Assembly (NCBI GenBank): GCA_944391625.1
Contig: CALXUG010000022.1
Coordinates: 1-44,605 of the forward strand
Reading direction: 5' to 3'
Length of the DNA stretch: 44,605 nucleotides
From: an uncultured Clostridia bacterium
GTDB taxonomy: Bacteria > Bacillota > Peptococcia > Peptococcales > Peptococcaceae
Below, in pieces: positions 17,488-25,810 of the stretch. Within the stretch, counting starts at the first letter, position 1; every line of letters begins with the position of its first letter. The notes under the pieces are model-generated. The model worked only from the letters and a program-made list of their open reading frames with translations, did not search any database and was not told where the DNA came from. A program made the translations under genes and the position numbers.

Positions 17488-19521
17488 TTAATCAACATAG
17501 TCTTCCAAAATTTGATATACCACTGCGCCTTCACATTGTTTTGGCATTCTTACATCCAACATATGGGCTACAGTTGGGGTTACATCCACCTGACGGATGA
17601 TACGCTGAGAGTTGTAACCTTTCTTCAAACCTTTACCGGCAGCAATAAAGATTGGTGCTACAGAAGTATCTTTATAACCTTCTACCATTGGCAGCGCATC
17701 GCCGTGCAGACGGTTTACCCCTTCTTCCAGCCAATACAGTACATCACCGCATTCTGGACCGCCGGTGCCCAGTACCATAGCATCTTTGTTGCGCATTGCC
17801 ACTGCGATTACCCGCTTGCCGTTTAATCTGTAGTTATACAGCGCATCGATGATTTCCCGTTCTAATTCATATTTATCGGCTGGATCTACGATACCGGTTG
17901 GATATTTTCCTTTCAGGTTGATGTAAATCTGTCCGCCGCGGGTAGCAACCGCTCTGGTTTTTTCCCAGTCGATTTCTTTCAGGTTATTGCCGTTTTCGTC
18001 TTTCTTCAAAATAGTGAAGCCCAAATCCTGCATTACCATTACGTTACAACCGAATGCATCACCGATTAATGGTTTTTCATCTTCTTCCGGTGTCAACAGA
18101 CCATGGTCAGAGAAAATCATGATAGTCCAACCTTCATCTAAGTAGTGCAGGAATTCGCCTAAATAACGGTCAGTTTGTTCATATACTTGATAAAGGGCAT
18201 CCTGATAGCCTTCTTCTTCCATTTTATTTTTAGTTGGACGATTTTTGCCATAATACCAGAATGCATGCCCCTGGGCATCCACATTATGAATATGGCTGAA
18301 TACTACATCATAACCATTTTCATCAATCAAATAGTTCAGTGCTTTTGCCTGCCATTTGCAAACTTCATCCCAGGTAGGAATCATAATGCGATTAACAATT
18401 TCTAAATCATAACCACCGAAAGTTGGGTTAGGCTGTACATAGCCAACATTGTCTACAATTTGTTTGTACAGGGATTTTGGATGGAACAGAGTATCATGAT
18501 CAATATCAAAGGCTTTACTCATCCACAACCGAACCATACTGCCGTCTTCTGCAATATCCATCAGCAGCATATTACGGTTGCCCATTTTCTTTTCTTCTTT
18601 ATGAATATATTCATCTACAATACCGATTCTATATTCGTCTTTTTTCAGAACAACAATTGGTTCTGCATCTTTTTTGCTGTGATAGTAAGCAACTCTGTCA
18701 TACACACCATCTTCATTTTTCAGAATCAGGCAAGGACGACGTACCAAACCATCAGAAATGACTACATAAAATTCTTTGGCACCTTCCGGAGCATCAGCCC
18801 AACCGGTGGCATCTTTGATTGGAGAGTTGCACAGGTCAATAGCCACATCTTCAATCCCATCTTCCCCATCGGAATGTTTCAGAATGATATTGGTCATGCT
18901 CATACCACCGGAAGAAATAATGTTGGTGCAAGTAGCCATTGTAGCTGCTGTATCATCTTCTTCTGGAATATCTTCAATGACACATCCAGCACCGGTATTA
19001 TTTACTGCAGCCGGTTTAAACTGTACAGACTGAATATCTTCTCTTGCCAGTACCATTTTTTCCATTTCTACACGAGCCACACCAGCGTTGACCGCAGCTG
19101 GCTGTGTACCATCAATAACATGCAGATTTGGGTTGTCGCTGGTTGGAGGCCAGCTGGAACCAGGCCAATGCCATACTAAAGTTTTCAAACCAGCTTCCGC
19201 AGTTACATTCCACAATGCTTCAGCGGTGCAAAAACGAGAATCTAAGTTATATCCCGCTGTATCCAGATGAACCGGATCCTGTCTCCAGAAACAGGTGATA
19301 CCATGAGTAACAGGCAGAGCACCAGTGGATAACGTGGTCCACAATGGAGGGGTAATGGTTGGCGGTGTGCAAACTAACTGCAAGCTATCTTTCTGTGCGC
19401 CAGCTTCTACAAATTTTCTAATGTTTGGTAATTTACCTTCTTTTAAATATCTGGAAGTTAATTTAGGATCTAATCCATCAACACCTAACAGCAACACTTT
19501 ATCGGTATATTTTTTTCCCAT
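17488..19521 (-). CDS. Alkaline-phosphatase-superfamily hydrolase, paralog AP1
   Basis: 677-residue cytoplasmic protein (no signal peptide, no membrane span) of the nucleotide pyrophosphatase/phosphodiesterase-like branch of the alkaline phosphatase superfamily. The two-metal site is intact: D15 in LLGVDGLD, nucleophile T57 in TPPTITPPLWTT (set by its 9-residue distance to the TG motif), D415 and H419 in NVDAQGH, D472 and H473 in SDHG, and H606 in RLHGD. Members cleave phosphate mono- or diesters, phosphonates or sulfate esters; the substrate cannot be read from sequence. A 10-20 residue patch near 185-208 is longer than in AP3. ATG at 19521 follows AAAAAGGAGC. Divergent from LysR1. Confidence 0.85.
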   Translation of the reverse strand: MGKKYTDKVLLLGVDGLDPKLTSRYLKEGKLPNIRKFVEAGAQKDSLQLVCTPPTITPPLWTTLSTGALPVTHGITCFWRQDPVHLDTAGYNLDSRFCTAEALWNVTAEAGLKTLVWHWPGSSWPPTSDNPNLHVIDGTQPAAVNAGVARVEMEKMVLAREDIQSVQFKPAAVNNTGAGCVIEDIPEEDDTAATMATCTNIISSGGMSMTNIILKHSDGEDGIEDVAIDLCNSPIKDATGWADAPEGAKEFYVVISDGLVRRPCLILKNEDGVYDRVAYYHSKKDAEPIVVLKKDEYRIGIVDEYIHKEEKKMGNRNMLLMDIAEDGSMVRLWMSKAFDIDHDTLFHPKSLYKQIVDNVGYVQPNPTFGGYDLEIVNRIMIPTWDEVCKWQAKALNYLIDENGYDVVFSHIHNVDAQGHAFWYYGKNRPTKNKMEEEGYQDALYQVYEQTDRYLGEFLHYLDEGWTIMIFSDHGLLTPEEDEKPLIGDAFGCNVMVMQDLGFTILKKDENGNNLKEIDWEKTRAVATRGGQIYINLKGKYPTGIVDPADKYELEREIIDALYNYRLNGKRVIAVAMRNKDAMVLGTGGPECGDVLYWLEEGVNRLHGDALPMVEGYKDTSVAPIFIAAGKGLKKGYNSQRIIRQVDVTPTVAHMLDVRMPKQCEGAVVYQILEDYVD

Positions 19522-19580
19522 TTGTAATACGCTCCTTTTTATATCATCTTGGTCTTATTTATGAATAAAAACTTTTATGA

Positions 19581-19604
19581 TTCCGTTTTGTCGGCCGACC
19601 GGAA
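19581..19604 (-). promoter_or_regulatory. AP1 leader hairpin with GTCGGCCGAC core
   Basis: In the AP1 5' leader TTCCG and CGGAA pair around a loop holding the perfect palindrome GTCGGCCGAC (19590-19599). The same element, with a changed stem, lies in the AP5 leader at 40902-40925. Confidence 0.55.
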
Positions 19605-19626
19605 ACTTTATTTATTTGATGGTTTT

Positions 19627-19662
19627 ATTATATCTATCATTATTTCTTTTCGGTAGTACCCA
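19627..19662 (-). promoter_or_regulatory. AP1 promoter with LysR-type box
   Basis: Minus-strand -10 TATAAT (19632-19627), followed by AAAACCATCAAAT, which AP5 shares. The -35 (TACCGA) is poor and overlaps TCGGTAGTACCCA (19650-19662), a T-N11-A box with 4/5 dyad arms. This arrangement suits activation by LysR1. Confidence 0.6.
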
Positions 19663-19676
19663 CTTTTTTAAAAAAA

Positions 19677-19714
19677 GGCAGAGTAATACAATTAAATAAT
19701 TGTATTACTCTGCC
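19677..19714 (-). terminator. Perfect 18-bp-arm palindrome upstream of LysR1
   Basis: GGCAGAGTAATACAATTA and its exact complement flank a 2-base loop. The minus strand continues with TTTTTTT, so it acts as a terminator for transcripts coming from behind AP1. It also contains the LysR1 -35 (19700-19705), so it could be an operator. Confidence 0.6.
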
Positions 19715-19728
19715 TTTCCGTTTATAAT
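19700..19728 (+). promoter_or_regulatory. LysR1 promoter
   Basis: TTGTAT (19700-19705), 17 bases, TATAAT (19723-19728). Confidence 0.65.
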
Positions 19729-19771
19729 AGAGCTTAATAACTACAGCTTTCTCAAAAGGAGCATAATTTCT

Positions 19772-20698
19772 ATGAACACCTTGTATTTTAACTACATTCT
19801 TACTATAGCCAACTGTCAATCTGTCAGTAAAGCTAGTCAAAAACTAAATCTAAAACAACAATATCTGAGTCATGTAATAAAAACACTAGAACAGGAGTTT
19901 GATATAAAAATTTTTCGACGCCATTCCCGTGGTGTTACACCAACCGAAGATGGTAAAATTTTTCTGGAACAAATCAAAAAAATCACAGAAGAAATCAATA
20001 ACCTCTATTTACAAGGACAGTACCCAAGTAAACAGACTGCTGTCCATGAAAATCCCACTTTAAATTTATATGTGCTGCCCATGCTGCAGCCTGTGAATAT
20101 CAATCAAATGATTACTGCCTATCGCAATTTATTTCCACTGGTAAAAATCAATTATACAGAAACCTTTTTAACCGACAGCATTCCGGCTGTTTTAGAACAA
20201 CCTTACGCCATCAGTATGCAATTAGCCAGATTACCGTTAGACTCTTTACAAAGCCGTTTACCGTCAAATCTGAAAATCATAAAACTATCGCCCAGCAAAT
20301 TATCTATTTTAACATCGAAACAAACAGCCCATGCACAAAATTTATCCCAAATGACAATACCGGAGCTTTTAGAAAAAGATTTACTTTTCTTTGCGCCGCG
20401 CGGACTGGAAGAATCAGGAGCTTATCAATTTCTTACCCATTATGGTACTCCAACCAATGTAAAAGCCGTTGAAAATAATATGATTTTTATGAATTTGCTG
20501 GAGAATGAAACTTATTTTACGGTAGGTTCCTCCCGGCTTGCTGAACATAATGAGAACCTTGCTGCCATTCCTATTTCCGATTATGATGAATTATCATTTT
20601 ATAACATTGCCATCATCCGATCTGATACTTTCAACTCCCCAATTATCCGCGACTTTTTAAATATTATGCTGAACCACTTAGGAGAGCTAACTATATAG
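19772..20698 (+). CDS. LysR-type transcriptional regulator LysR1
   Basis: 308-residue LTTR, normal length. The winged helix-turn-helix occupies about residues 1-60, with the recognition helix in LKQQYLSHVIKTLEQEF and wing IFRRHSRGVTPTEDG. Residues about 90-300 are the periplasmic-binding-like effector domain. The N-terminus is close to LysR2 and LysR5, so the three are paralogs. Start ATG at 19772 follows AAAAGGAGC; the upstream frame (to 19700) runs through the promoter. Divergent from AP1, the usual arrangement of an LTTR with its target; the effector is presumably the AP1 substrate or product (inference). Confidence 0.9.
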   Translation: MNTLYFNYILTIANCQSVSKASQKLNLKQQYLSHVIKTLEQEFDIKIFRRHSRGVTPTEDGKIFLEQIKKITEEINNLYLQGQYPSKQTAVHENPTLNLYVLPMLQPVNINQMITAYRNLFPLVKINYTETFLTDSIPAVLEQPYAISMQLARLPLDSLQSRLPSNLKIIKLSPSKLSILTSKQTAHAQNLSQMTIPELLEKDLLFFAPRGLEESGAYQFLTHYGTPTNVKAVENNMIFMNLLENETYFTVGSSRLAEHNENLAAIPISDYDELSFYNIAIIRSDTFNSPIIRDFLNIMLNHLGELTI

Positions 20699-20702
20699 AA
20701 AA

Positions 20703-20749
20703 AAGGACCGCAGAATGGCTGTATCCATTACAGTCATCCTGTAGTCCTT
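20703..20749. terminator. Bidirectional terminator between LysR1 and AP2
   Basis: AAGGAC...CTGTA pairs with TACAG...GTCCTT across a small loop, with T-rich sequence on the plus side and AAAA (T-run on minus) on the other. Confidence 0.75.
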
Positions 20750-20795
20750 CTTCTTTTTGTTTATGCATTATATTTTTAGCATCTACCTATTTTAC

Positions 20796-22817
20796 TTAAT
20801 CAACGTAATCCTCTAAAATCTGATATACAACTGCTCCTTCACATTGTTTTGGCATTCTTACATTTAACATATGAGCTACGGTTGGTGCCATATCTGCCTG
20901 ACGGATGATACGCTGGGAATTATAGCCCTTCTTCAAACCTTTACCGGCAGCGATAAAAATTGGAGTTACAGATGTATCAAAAACACCTTCTACCATTGGC
21001 AATGCATCGCCATGCAAACGATTTACCCCTTCTTCTAACCAGTACAGTACATCGCCGCATTCCGGTCCGCCGGTACCCAATACCATAGCATCTTTGTTAC
21101 GCATAGCTACAGAGATAACACGTTTACCATTCAGTCTGTAGTTATACAGAGCATCAATAATCTCCCGTTCTAATTCATATTTATCAGCCGGGTCAACAAT
21201 ACCGGTTGGATATTTTCCTTTCAGATTGATATAAATCTGGCTTGCACGAGTAGCAACGGCTCTAGTTTTTTCCCAATCAATTTCTTTGATTTCATTGCCG
21301 TTTTCATCTTTTTTCAATACAGTAAAGCCTAATTCTTTCATAACACCAACATTACAACCGAATGCATCACCAATCAATGGTTTTTCCTCTTCTTCTGGAA
21401 TCAGCAGACCATGGTCAGAGAAAATCATGACGGTCCAATCTTCATCTAAATAATGCAAGAATTCACCTAAATAACGGTCAGTCTGTTTGTAAACCTCTTC
21501 AATTGCTGCCCGATAACCAGCTTCTTCTTCTTTGCCCATAATTGGACGGTTTTTACCATAATACCAGAACATGTGCCCCATAGCATCTACACTGTGTATG
21601 TGACTGAATACAACCTGGTAACCATTTTCATCAATCAGATAATTCAATGCTCTAGCCTGCCATTTTGTTAACTCATCCCAAGTAGGAATCATAATACGGT
21701 TTACCATTTCCAAACTCATCCCATTTACAGTTGGATGAGAAAGTGGGTAACCCACATTTTCTACCACTTGTTTGAACAGGGATTTTGGATGGAACAGGGT
21801 ATCATGATGAATATCAAATGCTTTCCCCAACCACAGACGCACCATAGAACCATCTTCTTCTATGTTCATTAACAGCATGTTACGACTACCCATTACTTTT
21901 TCATCACCACGGATATATTCATCCACTACAGCTACTGTATAGTCATCTTTTTTCAGAACAACGATTGGTTCTGCATCTTTTTTGCTGTGGTAATAAGCAA
22001 CTCTGTCATATTTACCGTCTTCATTTTTCAAAATCAGGCAAGGACGACGTACCAAACCATTAGAAGTTACCACATAAAATTCTTTGGCGCCTTCCGGAGC
22101 ATTGTCCCAGCCAGTAGCATCTTTGATCGGAGAGTTACATAAATCCAGTGGAGCATCACCAACGCCATCTTCCCCATCAGACTGTTTCAGAATGATGTTG
22201 CGCATACTTAAAGCATCTCCACCCAGCAGTGTATTTGGATCGAATACATCATCTGCTTCTGGAACATCTTCAATTACACAACCTGCACCGGTATTATTAG
22301 TAGCAGCTGGTTTAAACAGTACTTTTTCAAAGTCATGACGAGCCAGTACCAATTTTTCAGCGTCTGCTTTTGGAGCACCACCGTTTACAGAAGTCGGTTG
22401 AGTACCATCAACTACATGCAGATTTGGGTTCTGACTGGTTGGAGGCCAGCTGGAACCCGGCCAGTGCCATACCAATGTTTTCATACCAGCTTCGGCAGTT
22501 ACATTCCACAATGCTTCTGCATGACACAGGCGGGAGTCTAAGTTATATCCTGCGGTATCCAGATGAACCGGATCCTGTCTCCAGAAACAAGTAATACCGT
22601 GAGTTACAGGCAGAGCGCCAGTAGCCAATGTGGTCCACAGTGGAGGAGTAATGGTTGGCGGTGTACAAATTAATTTTAAATCTTCTTTCTGCGCACCGTT
22701 TTCTACATATTTTTTAATATTAGGCAGTTTACCTTCATCCATGAATTTTTTAGTCAGTCTTGGATCTAATCCATCTACACCCAGTAATAATACTTTGTCT
22801 GTGTACTGTTTACTCAT
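20796..22817 (-). CDS. Alkaline-phosphatase-superfamily hydrolase, paralog AP2
   Basis: 673 residues, same fold and active-site set as AP1: LLGVDGLD (D15), TITPPLWTT (T57), SVDAMGH, FSDHG, RLHGD. It is closest to AP5: both have GLDPRLTKKF, GKLPNIKKYVENGAQKE and TRASQIYINLK where AP1, AP3 and AP4 have TRGGQIYINLK. The middle region (about 143-210 and 295-460) differs most from the other paralogs. Start ATG at 22817 follows AAGGAG; the 8-codon upstream extension has no site. Divergent from LysR2. Unlike AP3-AP5 it has no permease gene next to it. Confidence 0.84.
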   Translation of the reverse strand: MSKQYTDKVLLLGVDGLDPRLTKKFMDEGKLPNIKKYVENGAQKEDLKLICTPPTITPPLWTTLATGALPVTHGITCFWRQDPVHLDTAGYNLDSRLCHAEALWNVTAEAGMKTLVWHWPGSSWPPTSQNPNLHVVDGTQPTSVNGGAPKADAEKLVLARHDFEKVLFKPAATNNTGAGCVIEDVPEADDVFDPNTLLGGDALSMRNIILKQSDGEDGVGDAPLDLCNSPIKDATGWDNAPEGAKEFYVVTSNGLVRRPCLILKNEDGKYDRVAYYHSKKDAEPIVVLKKDDYTVAVVDEYIRGDEKVMGSRNMLLMNIEEDGSMVRLWLGKAFDIHHDTLFHPKSLFKQVVENVGYPLSHPTVNGMSLEMVNRIMIPTWDELTKWQARALNYLIDENGYQVVFSHIHSVDAMGHMFWYYGKNRPIMGKEEEAGYRAAIEEVYKQTDRYLGEFLHYLDEDWTVMIFSDHGLLIPEEEEKPLIGDAFGCNVGVMKELGFTVLKKDENGNEIKEIDWEKTRAVATRASQIYINLKGKYPTGIVDPADKYELEREIIDALYNYRLNGKRVISVAMRNKDAMVLGTGGPECGDVLYWLEEGVNRLHGDALPMVEGVFDTSVTPIFIAAGKGLKKGYNSQRIIRQADMAPTVAHMLNVRMPKQCEGAVVYQILEDYVD

Positions 22818-22903
22818 TTTTAAACATCTCCTTATATTCATAATTTCATCTTATAATTTTCGGAAATCCATTTATCTGCATCTCCGATTCATTTATTGGC
22901 TTT

Positions 22904-22939
22904 ATTATAACGATTCTTTTTATTTTTCAGTAGCACCCA
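22904..22939 (-). promoter_or_regulatory. AP2 promoter with LysR-type box
   Basis: Minus-strand -10 TATAAT (22909-22904), followed by AAAGCCA as in AP3. TCAGTAGCACCCA (22927-22939) is the T-N11-A box shared with the AP1 and AP5 regions and overlaps a poor -35. Confidence 0.55.
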
Positions 22940-22954
22940 GTTTTTTGAATATGT

Positions 22955-22960
22955 TATACT
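22955..22960 (+). promoter_or_regulatory. LysR2 promoter -10
   Basis: TATACT about 100 bases before LysR2. The shared box at 22927-22939 covers its -35 position, so one site could control both directions. Confidence 0.4.
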
Positions 22961-23060
22961 ATTGTTACAACAAAATAGTTGAAACGATTTTTCTCTATGT
23001 AATCTACTGATTGTTCTTGATATCCATCTTTATATAAAAATGACAGGAGGCATATCCCTT

Positions 23061-23975
23061 ATGAATACGTTATATCTGCAATATATTCTTACTGTCGCTG
23101 AGTGCGGCTCTATCAATAAAGCTGCGCAACAGCTAACACTCAAAACACAATATCTGAGCCGTGTTATAAAAAATATGGAAGATGAACTGCAAATTCAAAT
23201 CTTTCAGCGTCACTCACGTGGAGTTGACCTTACAGAAGATGGACACATCTTTCTAAAACATGCAAAAATCGCTGTCGATGCTATTAACCAAATGTATCTG
23301 CAATACCAATATCCCAGTAAACAGCCATACAATAAGGAAAAAATAACTTTAAATTTATATATCCCACCCTTGCTCTATCCAACCAATATCAATAAAAGTA
23401 TTGCAACCTATCGTGAGTTCTTTCCAAATGTAAAAATTAATTATATTGAAAGTTATCTTGATACATGCAGTGCAGCTCTTTTGCAGCATCCTTATGCAAT
23501 TGCGTTGCAGCCGTTATACACTCCGAATGGGAATCTACCTCCCGGTTTAAAAATTCGCAAGCTTTATGCTTCTACCTTGGTAGCACTCACCAGCAAACAA
23601 ACTGCTTTACAGCAAAATTTAACAAAACTTTCTATCCAGGAAGTATTAAAGAAAGAGCTCATCTTTTTCTCCCATAGTAAAATAGAACAGTCTGCACTTT
23701 ATCAGGGAATTACCAAATACGGTACTCCTAATATTGTTTCTGTGATCGGAAATCAGACAATTTTCATTGACACCTTAGAATCCGGCAGCTATTTTGCCAT
23801 TGGAACATCACGGACAGCGCAACACAATGAAAATATTGCAGCCATTCCCATTACAGATTTTAATGATTTTTTTGTACCAGTTGTCGCTATCATGCGGGAA
23901 GACATTGCTGATTCTCCCATGATCCGCGACTTTATTAATACAATTTTACTGCAGCTCGGGGAGCCCATAGTATGA
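23061..23975 (+). CDS. LysR-type transcriptional regulator LysR2
   Basis: 304-residue LTTR related to LysR1 and LysR5. HTH about 1-60 with recognition segment LKTQYLSRVIKNMEDEL and wing IFQRHSRGVDLTEDG; effector domain about 90-300. ATG at 23061 has GGAGG about 11 nt upstream; the frame opens at 23040, but that start lies before the site. Divergent from AP2, the likely target, and probably autoregulated through the shared box. Confidence 0.9.
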   Translation: MNTLYLQYILTVAECGSINKAAQQLTLKTQYLSRVIKNMEDELQIQIFQRHSRGVDLTEDGHIFLKHAKIAVDAINQMYLQYQYPSKQPYNKEKITLNLYIPPLLYPTNINKSIATYREFFPNVKINYIESYLDTCSAALLQHPYAIALQPLYTPNGNLPPGLKIRKLYASTLVALTSKQTALQQNLTKLSIQEVLKKELIFFSHSKIEQSALYQGITKYGTPNIVSVIGNQTIFIDTLESGSYFAIGTSRTAQHNENIAAIPITDFNDFFVPVVAIMREDIADSPMIRDFINTILLQLGEPIV

Positions 23976-24003
23976 TACTATAAGATAGTTTGCCTAAAAA
24001 ATC

Positions 24004-24043
24004 AGGGCTGTGAAAAACGATTTCTCGTTTTTCACAGCCCTTT
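24004..24043. terminator. Bidirectional terminator between LysR2 and DASS1
   Basis: A perfect 17-bp stem (AGGGCTGTGAAAAACGA and complement) with a TTTC loop; T-run on plus, AAAAA on the other side. Confidence 0.9.
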
Positions 24044-24071
24044 ACATTTGTGTTATAAATCATGCTATTGA

Positions 24072-25538
24072 TTAAAATAATAAACTACCTAATGGAACAC
24101 CTACGCCAATCAGTATGATGAAAGCAGTAACCAGTGCTAAGAAACCGCACATATAAGCGTCTTTGGTAGCAACCCATTCCGCATTACCGAAGATCATAGC
24201 AGCATTGGAAGATGCAGCTGGTGTTGCGTATGCGGTCATTGCTGTAAAGTAAACTAATAAAGCAACCAAGATTGGGCTTACACCGAAACCCATACCCATT
24301 TTGGTTAATACAGGAGTAAATACTAACAACAGTACCAGGTTGTGCGTCACCTGTGTAGTAATTAAGAACAGAGCCATAAATGCTACTAAGAACATCATTG
24401 GGCTTAAGCCAGCGAATGTTTGAGTCATCCAAGCAATAACAGTCTGCAGTACACCAACTTCTTCTGCTTCCAACGCATTACACAGCGGCATGGTGGAACC
24501 AATCAGGATAATTAACTGCCAGTCTACGCCTTTACTAATGAAGCGAGTCACATTGATGTAGGATTTGCCTTCTTTTGTTCTTACTGCAGCTAACAGTACA
24601 ATACATAGAGTACCAACACCTAAGATGCTCATTTCATTCAAAATAGCCATACCAGGAATAGTTTTTGGTAAAATACTTGGCAACATTAAACCAACGATGA
24701 ACAAAACTAAGATAGCGGCGCCAATTTTGGTTTTTGGTTCCATTTTCTGTTCACGCAGATAAGCAAAATTTTTACCGGCATCTTTGATTCTGCTTAAATC
24801 CGGACGCATTACAATTCTGCAAGCCAGTACAAAGCCTAAACACAATAAAATAGAGATAACTGCGTTAAAAAGTGTCCAGGTTACAAAGTTGATGTCTAAA
24901 GCACCAACTGCTTTTTCTGTTAAACCGATAGAAATTACAGAGAACGCTTTGAATGGGAACAGAGCCCCGGTGGTGCCACAGATGATAACAATAGCGGCAA
25001 CTACTATGCCGGTATATTTGGAGCGGCGAGGTTCTCCAACTAAATCACATACTTTGTAGAAAATTGCCCACATGATAATGATGGTAGCATAGGTACTAAC
25101 GAATGCGGACATTACCCATGCTGCGGCAAAGATTAACATGGTAAATACCCATGGACGACCTTCCCCAATTTTCCGGCTGATAAACCAGTTTGCAATGTAC
25201 TGATTTAAACCACATTCTTCAAAATATGCTGCCAAAACAAAAACAACGATAATCATCAACGGAATATCTGCCCCGAAAGCAGCGGCAAAAGACTCTTTGA
25301 TGGTACAGTATTCTGTCATACCAACTGCTACGATACCGAATAAACTGGGCCATAACAAGTTAACTGTACACCAACCGTATAATACAGCTACGAAAATCCC
25401 TAAAATCTGCATTCCCAATGGGGTAACCTGCCCGAATGTTGGCAACTGACCGATCCCAAACATCAGTGCAAACATAATTACAATATTAATATAATAGAAC
25501 GTATTTTTACTTTTCTTAGAAGCACTGGTCTCTGACAT
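24072..25538 (-). CDS. SLC13/DASS-type anion permease (DASS1)
   Basis: 488-residue integral membrane protein with about 11-12 hydrophobic spans in two repeats, as in the divalent anion:sodium symporters that move dicarboxylates, tricarboxylates, sulfate or sulfonates. The N-terminal part has the conserved TPLGMQILGIFVAVLYGW block. The two substrate loops read GTTGALFPFKAFS and ATPAASSNAAMIFG rather than the SNT motifs of characterised Na-dicarboxylate carriers, so the substrate may differ. ATG at 25538 follows GAGAGGAA. It lies downstream of AP3 on the same strand, after a terminator, so it has its own promoter (a TATAAT is visible near 25598-25603). Confidence 0.86.
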   Translation of the reverse strand: MSETSASKKSKNTFYYINIVIMFALMFGIGQLPTFGQVTPLGMQILGIFVAVLYGWCTVNLLWPSLFGIVAVGMTEYCTIKESFAAAFGADIPLMIIVVFVLAAYFEECGLNQYIANWFISRKIGEGRPWVFTMLIFAAAWVMSAFVSTYATIIIMWAIFYKVCDLVGEPRRSKYTGIVVAAIVIICGTTGALFPFKAFSVISIGLTEKAVGALDINFVTWTLFNAVISILLCLGFVLACRIVMRPDLSRIKDAGKNFAYLREQKMEPKTKIGAAILVLFIVGLMLPSILPKTIPGMAILNEMSILGVGTLCIVLLAAVRTKEGKSYINVTRFISKGVDWQLIILIGSTMPLCNALEAEEVGVLQTVIAWMTQTFAGLSPMMFLVAFMALFLITTQVTHNLVLLLVFTPVLTKMGMGFGVSPILVALLVYFTAMTAYATPAASSNAAMIFGNAEWVATKDAYMCGFLALVTAFIILIGVGVPLGSLLF

Positions 25539-25678
25539 ATCAATTCATTCCTCTCATTTTTTTAATATTAATTCGATAAATATTCTTTTTTATTATAACT
25601 AACGCTTTTTAGTATAATTCCATGTATCAATTCATATAAAAATTTGTTACATTAATATTTTTTATATAAAAAATGTTT

Positions 25679-25740
25679 AAAAAATTCCGCAGCACAATTT
25701 ACAGGCAGTTGCACGCCGTCTATCCACCATGCTGCGGAAA
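25679..25740 (-). terminator. Terminator of AP3
   Basis: Minus strand TTCCGCAGCA (25739-25730) pairs exactly with TGCTGCGGAA (25694-25685), followed by TTTTTT. The 35-nt loop is long. It separates AP3 from DASS1. Confidence 0.75.
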
Positions 25741-25810
25741 CTCATTCAGTCAAACTTCATTCTTACTATTGTACTTTCATGATATTACATTGCCATACTT
25801 ATACAATCTA

